This document shows, piece by piece, positions 54,020-58,700 of a stretch of DNA of 58,700 nucleotides; position 1 is the stretch's first letter; every line of letters starts with the position of its first letter. The notes beneath the pieces were generated by a model. That model was given only the letters and a program-made list of their open reading frames with translations. It had not been told where the DNA came from and made no database searches. The stretch covers positions 1 to 58,700 of the forward strand of contig CAXBLG010000015.1 of assembly GCA_963976395.1 (NCBI GenBank), in the 5' to 3' direction. The stretch is from UBA11612 sp963976395 (lineage in GTDB: Bacteria; Pseudomonadota; Alphaproteobacteria; Rhodospirillales; Rhodospirillaceae). A program made the translations under genes and the position numbers.

Positions 54020-54751
54020 GCGGTTTAGCGCAATGTCTTCCGTAAAACCGCAGGCAAGTAACGCTTCAAGCATATGCTCAGGCGGCGGCGCGATAACCTC
54101 AATGGGTTTGCGGCTAGGATATAGCGGCAAAGAAATCGCCCGCGCATGAAGCATCAACGTTTCGCCGGGACGAGAGGGTGTTTTTCCGTATACATGATCG
54201 CCGACAATAGGACACCCGAGCGCTGCGCTATGCACACGTAACTGATGGGTGCGGCCGGTGTGAGGTTGAAACTCCAGCCAGCTTCTAATGCCCCCTGGAC
54301 TCTTGAAACTGCCGCGCACTTTGTACTCTGTGACCGCTTCCTGACCCGAACGATCACCCTTCATTTTCCAGCCCGGACCGCGCCCGATTTTCTTGAGGGC
54401 CAATTCGATCCGGCCCTCGGTCCGTTTGGGCGCGCCATGAACTATCGCCCAGTAGGTTTTGCGCACGCGGCCGCCGGCAAACATCTTGCTGAGTTTTTGC
54501 AGCGCCTTGCGGTGTCGCCCCAGAATCAGACAGCCTGAGGTATCTCGATCTAAACGATGCCCAAGGGATGGCGCGCGCGGTAAGCCAAATGTCAGGTGCA
54601 CAAATGACTCTTCGAGGTTTGGCCCGCCGCCAAATCCGGCGTGCACCGGCATCCCGCTCGGTTTGTTGAGGGCAATCACCAGGCTGTCGCGATAAAGCAC
54701 ACGTGATTGAATGTCCTCGGCGGACAGGGATGTGATGGCAGGGCTCGGCAT
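54011..54751 (-). CDS. RluA family pseudouridine synthase
   Basis: This RNA pseudouridine synthase of 246 residues has the RluA catalytic motif GHRLDRDTSGCLILGR, with the essential aspartate near residue 69. VRKTYWAIVHG, FQPHTGRTHQLRVHSAALG and VGDHVYG follow in the expected order. There is no N-terminal S4 domain, so it resembles RluA/TruC rather than RluC or RluD. Whether it modifies rRNA or tRNA cannot be told. It is the last housekeeping gene before the tRNA-Leu locus. Confidence 0.9.
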   Translation of the reverse strand: MPSPAITSLSAEDIQSRVLYRDSLVIALNKPSGMPVHAGFGGGPNLEESFVHLTFGLPRAPSLGHRLDRDTSGCLILGRHRKALQKLSKMFAGGRVRKTYWAIVHGAPKRTEGRIELALKKIGRGPGWKMKGDRSGQEAVTEYKVRGSFKSPGGIRSWLEFQPHTGRTHQLRVHSAALGCPIVGDHVYGKTPSRPGETLMLHARAISLPLYPSRKPIEVIAPPPEHMLEALLACGFTEDIALNRSP

Positions 54752-54975
54752 GGGCCCTGTGCTGCCCTATGCCCCGCCTTTAAGCAAGCGTCATAGAAGC
54801 CATCCTCACCGGCAATCTGACTGGACTGGCAAAACAATGGCGCACCAATCAGCAGATTTGTCGTTTGTCCCGCTGGGCGCGGTGTGTATAACCCCCGGGT
54901 CCGCACGCACTTGGGGTGAAAACATTTCCGCGTTTTCAAGAACCTGCTTTAGGGTAAGCCCGCGTTCGGACCCGT

Positions 54976-55065
54976 GCCCGCTTGGCGGAATTTGGTAGAC
55001 GCAACGGACTTAAAATCCGTTGACCCGAAAGGGTCGTGCCGGTTCAAGTCCGGCAGCGGGCACCA
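54976..55065 (+). tRNA. tRNA-Leu (anticodon UAA)
   Basis: The acceptor arms GCCCGCT (54976-54982) and AGCGGGC (55055-55061) pair perfectly, followed by discriminator A and an encoded CCA (55063-55065). The anticodon stem ACGGA/TCCGT (55004-55008 and 55016-55020) closes the loop CTTAAAA, giving anticodon TAA (55011-55013), which reads UUA. A long variable arm (TGACCCGAAAGGGTCG) marks a class II tRNA. The T arm is GCCGG-TTCAAGT-CCGGC. Accessory genes start directly 3' of it, so it is a plausible integration site. Confidence 0.97.
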
Positions 55066-55116
55066 AAATCAATGAGTTAGAACGCTGATGGCCCGCACTG
55101 AATTTGAAGCACGTTC

Positions 55117-55138
55117 TACGGGTACCATACGGGTACCA
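55117..55138. repeat. exact 11-bp tandem repeat 3' of tRNA-Leu
   Basis: TACGGGTACCA occurs twice without a gap (55117-55127 and 55128-55138), 52 bp past the tRNA. Each unit contains the palindrome GGTACC. The repeat lies in a 22-codon plus-strand frame (ATG at 55088, stop at 55151-55153). Its position at the tRNA/island junction suggests a recombinase arm site or attachment-site remnant, but that is inference. Confidence 0.6.
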
Positions 55139-55227
55139 ACCCGGTTCGCTTAACCTCACGACCATTACTCACAATCTTAATACTCGCTAGGTGCTCAGAA
55201 AGCAGCGGTAGAAAATTTTGTAGGCGC

Positions 55228-55956
55228 CTAAGCCAACTCGACGAACTCGACCTGATCGCCTTGGCGTTGAACCCGGAAGATCGGATTTTGTCTAAGTGTC
55301 CCAGCCTGCAGGTTTACTTCGAAAGGAAAGAGGGACGCATGATCGATAAGTTGAGCAAGAGACATGCCACTGCCGTGGGCTAGCAAGAGCGCGTGAGCCA
55401 AGAGCCCGCTCAACTCTGCGCCAGCATTCACTTTCTTAATTGGGCCAATTAGAGAACCATGCTCCTGGCCGGCTCGCAAAAGCTCCCACTGTGTCATCGA
55501 TTTCAGAACATGCTGAATCGTTCGCTCCAGCGTTTCGCGATCTCCCCACTTCTCCGTCATGCGCCGCTTAAGTTGTGTTCTATTGGCGTGACCGTGAAGC
55601 TTGACGAGTTTTCCTACATGCGTCGCCACTTCAAAGAAGAAGGGATGAGTGCCTGATATCATAGCCCAGTGGATGCAGATTCGTTGATTGGCCGAAACCG
55701 ACGAAACGAGTTTTAACGCGGCTTGTTTTAGCGGCTCAGCATGAGCGGGCACCGAGACCCAGATTCGAGTGAGGACAGTCAATGTCTTCCCGCGACCGCT
55801 ATTGTTAGTGGTGCCACGTTCGATACCTTCAAGAAACTCCCACAGCGACTTTCTGCTCTCCTCCGGATTCTCCCCCGTGAGCACTCGCGCGACAGCGGCA
55901 TCTAGCCATTCAGAATGAATGGACCTGTCAAATCCAATCCTTGTTCTATTCACCAT
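55228..55956 (-). CDS. brxA: BrxA/DUF1819-like protein of a BREX-type defence operon
   Basis: This protein of 242 residues has no catalytic motif, signal peptide or membrane helix. Its middle resembles the BrxA (DUF1819) pattern: HPFFFEVATHVGKLVKLHG, then NRTQLKRRMTEKWGDRETLE and RTIQHVLKSMTQWELL, which looks like a winged-helix region. The C-terminus ends GTLRQNPIFRVQRQGDQVEFV. BrxA proteins are small DNA-binding BREX components of unclear role. The ATG at 55956 lies 2 bp after the pglZ stop; a TTG at 55962 overlapping that stop (TTGA) is an alternative. Being last after pglZ is where brxA sits in type 3 BREX. The similarity is weak, so position carries much of the call. Confidence 0.6.
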   Translation of the reverse strand: MVNRTRIGFDRSIHSEWLDAAVARVLTGENPEESRKSLWEFLEGIERGTTNNSGRGKTLTVLTRIWVSVPAHAEPLKQAALKLVSSVSANQRICIHWAMISGTHPFFFEVATHVGKLVKLHGHANRTQLKRRMTEKWGDRETLERTIQHVLKSMTQWELLRAGQEHGSLIGPIKKVNAGAELSGLLAHALLLAHGSGMSLAQLIDHASLFPFEVNLQAGTLRQNPIFRVQRQGDQVEFVELA

Positions 55957-55958
55957 GC

Positions 55959-58013
55959 TCAATTCGATCTCGCCACCGTAACGAAAGGCACGATGACTTC
56001 TTCAATGCATATACCGCCATGCGCCACCGTTCGCTTGCCTTCGCCAATGAAGGCGCGCAGTGGTGGCGCTATCAAGGGGAAATAGTCATCAGGCAATCCA
56101 ATGTTTGGCCATTCCATAGCTCTAGGAAATATCGCTGCGGTATTGGCCCGAAGGTGAGCGTCCGGAAACACATGGACCCTTTCACCACGCTCATCGGCAG
56201 TCACGCCAACGTTGGGCTTTCCGATGCCTATACCTTCTACATTTCCGTGATCAGCCGTGATCACAACTTCAAAGTTGCGATCGACCAAAGCGTCCAGGAG
56301 GCGCCAAAGAGAGCCCCTCTTAGCCCAATGACGAACGCTGGCATGCATGCCATCGGTACCAGTAACTATACCGTGTAGCATCTGATCAATTTTCCCGACC
56401 ACGATGCCCGCAATCCTGCAGCGCGGTTCGTCGAGTTTCTCGGTAACTCTCGCGATGTAGGCATCATCGTCTTCCTGGTTGCCCTGACAAGCGTATACGG
56501 CGTCACCCTTTCGGAGACCACGATCTTCCCAGAAGCGAGACCAGTACTGCTCTTCCTTACGCGTCGTGCCTATGCTTTGCCCAAAGAAGAACGGTGGATC
56601 ACCTGCAAAGATAGATTGGCGCGACACAGACGTAAGGGTCGGGACCCAAGCAAACGCACCGAAGTCCTCTGTCACCCATTCTCTATGCGGCATTTCCTGC
56701 CGGATTACGACCCACTGATCCATGGCCAGGCCATCGATGACGACGACAGCTAGTTTGGCATCAAGGCCTTTTACCGCGAGTCGATGAGACATGTACTTCG
56801 GTACATGATGAAGCATAATTGGGCGAGGAACATAAGAAAGGCTATGCAGTGAGATATAGTGCGCAGCCATCCACTCAGAAAAGGTTTGCTCAATCAGTTG
56901 ATGGGCGGCGTCGAATCTATCACTGTCCTCGGACGTCACATTTCCGGGTAGGGACCAACGCAACGCAATAATTTCGGCCCAACGGACCGCTGCCTGAACC
57001 CAAGCATGGTGATCACTGCTCTGTGTAGGACTATTTGAGTGCAACAACTCCAAAAGCCGACGGAATCGCGCAGTGTGATCGGCTGAATCGGGTCCCGCCA
57101 CTCCGACGGCCATCCACGTTCCCTCGACGAGCGATCGAGAGACAGTAGTTGTCGGAGCAAGCAGACCATCCGTGAAAAGATTATCGACGTAAACGCGCAC
57201 GTCGTCGTGCTCAAAGGGGAGGAATTTTGGACCTGAAAATCGCAGGTCGTAGGATTCGGGTTCCTCGCTTAGCACACCTTTTACGGTATCTAGACGATGC
57301 TGCACGAAGATTGGCCATCTTTCTTGCAGGAACTGCAGAAAGGCGGTTCGGCTAGATAGAATCTGATCAAGTGGCCAATCGTGCCATTGGCCGGCAGATC
57401 TCAGCAGATGGATCAATCGTGCGTCCAGCGACTTTGGGACCAATTTACCGCTATAGTGGCGGCGCAACAATGTACGGAGCATGTCCGCTTCACTTTGGAT
57501 TTGTGAGGGATCGATTCGAAACACGTTGCGCAGGAGAAAGTCCCTTGTTGCGTTCTCGCCCATGGGCTCGGGCTTAAAAAGCTCCTGAGCCACAGACACA
57601 GCATCGAGCTCGCCACGATCGAGCTCCGATAGGACATGAGGTGCCAGCGAGGGGAAGAGCTCCGCGAGGCTGAACGAAAGCAACCGACGATCACGTTTGG
57701 CTTGTTGAAGTAAATCAAAGGGAAGTCCGCCGATGTCCGAACGAGGCGCCCGCAAGACGACAACGAGTTGCGTGTTTTTGCCGTTGTCCCAAACCTCGCG
57801 AAAGCGTCGTTCATAGGCGTATCGAAATGCGACATGGTCCTCGAATGGTATGATCTCGAATCCCCGCTGGCGGATACCGTCAACGATTCCCTGCTCGGTC
57901 AGTAACTCATCGGGGTCCGCTACAACGGTTAGACGGGCGATACTCGCGATGTCGCGGCTGAACTGAGCCAAAATAGGTTCGCGCCATCTGCCGCTGGGCA
58001 ACGCGTTGCTCAT
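55959..58013 (-). CDS. pglZ: PglZ-family phosphatase, BREX type 3-like
   Basis: This is a core BREX phage-defence protein of the alkaline phosphatase superfamily. It has 684 residues. The N-terminal 400 residues are helical and poorly conserved. The PglZ domain runs from about 397 to 684: MLHHVPKYMSHRLA, D427 in VVVIDGLAMDQW, the metal-site threonine region PTLTSVSRQSIFAG (458-471), D543 and H547 in KIDQMLHG, D588 and H589 in ITADHGNVEGIGIG, ERGERVHVF (608-616), and H665 in AHGGICIEEVIVPF. All expected metal ligands are present, so the enzyme looks intact. Its ATG overlaps the helicase stop (ATGA). Substrate and biochemical role of PglZ in defence are not settled. Confidence 0.9.
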   Translation of the reverse strand: MSNALPSGRWREPILAQFSRDIASIARLTVVADPDELLTEQGIVDGIRQRGFEIIPFEDHVAFRYAYERRFREVWDNGKNTQLVVVLRAPRSDIGGLPFDLLQQAKRDRRLLSFSLAELFPSLAPHVLSELDRGELDAVSVAQELFKPEPMGENATRDFLLRNVFRIDPSQIQSEADMLRTLLRRHYSGKLVPKSLDARLIHLLRSAGQWHDWPLDQILSSRTAFLQFLQERWPIFVQHRLDTVKGVLSEEPESYDLRFSGPKFLPFEHDDVRVYVDNLFTDGLLAPTTTVSRSLVEGTWMAVGVAGPDSADHTARFRRLLELLHSNSPTQSSDHHAWVQAAVRWAEIIALRWSLPGNVTSEDSDRFDAAHQLIEQTFSEWMAAHYISLHSLSYVPRPIMLHHVPKYMSHRLAVKGLDAKLAVVVIDGLAMDQWVVIRQEMPHREWVTEDFGAFAWVPTLTSVSRQSIFAGDPPFFFGQSIGTTRKEEQYWSRFWEDRGLRKGDAVYACQGNQEDDDAYIARVTEKLDEPRCRIAGIVVGKIDQMLHGIVTGTDGMHASVRHWAKRGSLWRLLDALVDRNFEVVITADHGNVEGIGIGKPNVGVTADERGERVHVFPDAHLRANTAAIFPRAMEWPNIGLPDDYFPLIAPPLRAFIGEGKRTVAHGGICIEEVIVPFVTVARSN

Positions 58014-58700
58014 TGTCTTGCCCCTAATGGCGCCACGCGGACCATGAGAACGGCGGCGAGATCAGGGAGCGCAGCTTCCCGAACGGCGAGCTCACGAGTC
58101 CACATCTGCTCTTCCTCGTCCAAGCTCCGGAGGCGATGAGACCGGACCTGGGGTAACCCAAGCCGTTCGATAACGCGACGACGTGCCAAGAATGCGCGTG
58201 AACCTTTCCTGCGCTCACGCGTGATACTCGTTTTATGAGCAGTGGCCAGCTCCTGAAAAAGTGCCGCGCCCTGCGCTTCGGCGATCTTACGGCTTGTATC
58301 AAACGCGAGTATTGCTGCAGAGCCCGCAATTTCATCACCCGATGAAGTGAGCCCCTTCGGGAGGTCAATTAACCGATCCCAGATCGTGCGGGCCGTCGGT
58401 CCAAACACGCGGCCATCATCTGCTAGAAAAAGTGCCAGGAATCGCTGCTCTTTACCACCGGCGGCATGGAGACTGATCCGCCACAAAGACCATACACCGC
58501 TTGTCTTGTCTGATATATCCGGAACAACCAACGAGGCGATTGGCTGGCCAGGCGCGAACACAGGCAAATTTGTAACGAGCCCACGAATGCGCTCGTCATC
58601 AAGAGAAATTAGTGTGGCTCCAAGCTGATCCGCATCCTCGCGGCTGAACACAGCGGCGACGCAGGTTTCACCATCGGGCCAACGTAGATTGTAGCCAATG
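58010..58700 (-). CDS. C-terminal part of a probable SNF2-type helicase (BrxHII-like), 5' end off the window
   Basis: The frame is open through the right edge of the window, so the GTG at 58651 is not the real start; 230 codons are visible. The sequence reads IGYNLRWPDGETCVAAVF at the edge, then LALFLADDGRVFGPTARTIW, which resembles the C-terminal accessory region of large SNF2-type helicases in BREX and DISARM loci. The region FDTSRKIAEAQGAALFQELA and an Arg-rich helical segment (SITRERRKGSRAFLARRR) follow. No helicase motif lies in the window, so the assignment rests on this tail and on the position directly before pglZ, where brxHII lies in type 3 BREX. Confidence 0.5.
   Translation of the reverse strand, partial: IGYNLRWPDGETCVAAVFSREDADQLGATLISLDDERIRGLVTNLPVFAPGQPIASLVVPDISDKTSGVWSLWRISLHAAGGKEQRFLALFLADDGRVFGPTARTIWDRLIDLPKGLTSSGDEIAGSAAILAFDTSRKIAEAQGAALFQELATAHKTSITRERRKGSRAFLARRRVIERLGLPQVRSHRLRSLDEEEQMWTRELAVREAALPDLAAVLMVRVAPLGARQ

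Noticed and set aside
54976..55065. tRNA-Leu with anticodon UAA as a suppressor of the rplS TAA stop
   Set aside because: Anticodon UAA pairs with the codon UUA, not with the stop codon UAA, so it is an ordinary leucine tRNA.
58010..58651. Complete 213-residue protein starting at a GTG at 58651
   Set aside because: The frame is open without a stop to the window edge and the upstream residues look coding, so this is the C-terminus of a larger protein.

Overview
The window is a chromosome segment from an alphaproteobacterium of moderately high G+C. The most likely placement is Rhodospirillales or a close relative. This rests on gene order: atpHAGD next to priA, a small transaldolase, a DUF484 gene and xerC; mdh-sucCD-sucAB-lpd close to sdhCDAB; ffh-rpsP-rimM-trmD-rplS followed by leuCDB and asd; and dapF-mtaB-ftsY. 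Nearly everything up to about 54.8 kb is conserved housekeeping sequence.

Layout. 1-3.7 kb: F1 ATP synthase genes (minus; atpD runs off the left edge). 3.9-8.7 kb: priA (minus), then transaldolase, DUF484 and xerC (plus). 8.7-12.1 kb: a small accessory patch with a PhyH-like dioxygenase, a roughly 400 bp stretch without a clear gene, a rhomboid protease and a family 2 glycosyltransferase, ending in a REP/BIME-type inverted pair. 12.1-23.0 kb: the TCA block lpdA, GFA-like protein, sucB, sucA, TPR protein, PagL-like lipid A deacylase, sucD, sucC, mdh (all minus). 23.1-30.3 kb: ChaN-like lipoprotein, zapE, DHH phosphoesterase, a small lipoprotein and sdhCDAB. 30.5-36.5 kb: GNAT-nitrilase fusion, LLM flavin oxidoreductase, CoA-ester lyase, LysE exporter, asd, DUF962 protein. 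36.5-43.4 kb: leuB, leuD, leuC, rplS, trmD, rimM, rpsP, ffh (minus). 43.8-47.7 kb: orphan glycosyltransferase-like gene, dapF, mtaB, ftsY (plus). 47.7-54.8 kb: glutamine amidotransferase, secA, argJ, Nudix hydrolase, CinA-type protein, RluA-type pseudouridine synthase. 54.98-55.07 kb: tRNA-Leu(UAA).

An apparent accessory island begins immediately 3' of the tRNA-Leu gene. Its visible part is three overlapping or abutting minus-strand genes that run in from beyond the right edge: the C-terminus of a probable SNF2-type helicase, a complete PglZ-family phosphatase with all expected metal-site motifs, and a BrxA/DUF1819-like protein. The order helicase-pglZ-brxA is that of the 3' end of a type 3 BREX phage-defence operon. 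An exact 11-bp tandem repeat lies between the tRNA and the island.

The other notable observation is rplS. Its reading frame has an in-frame TAA where the conserved KLYYLRER motif of ribosomal protein L19 should carry its second tyrosine, and 27 more L19-like codons follow in the same frame. It is either a real nonsense change, a recoding event or a sequence error.
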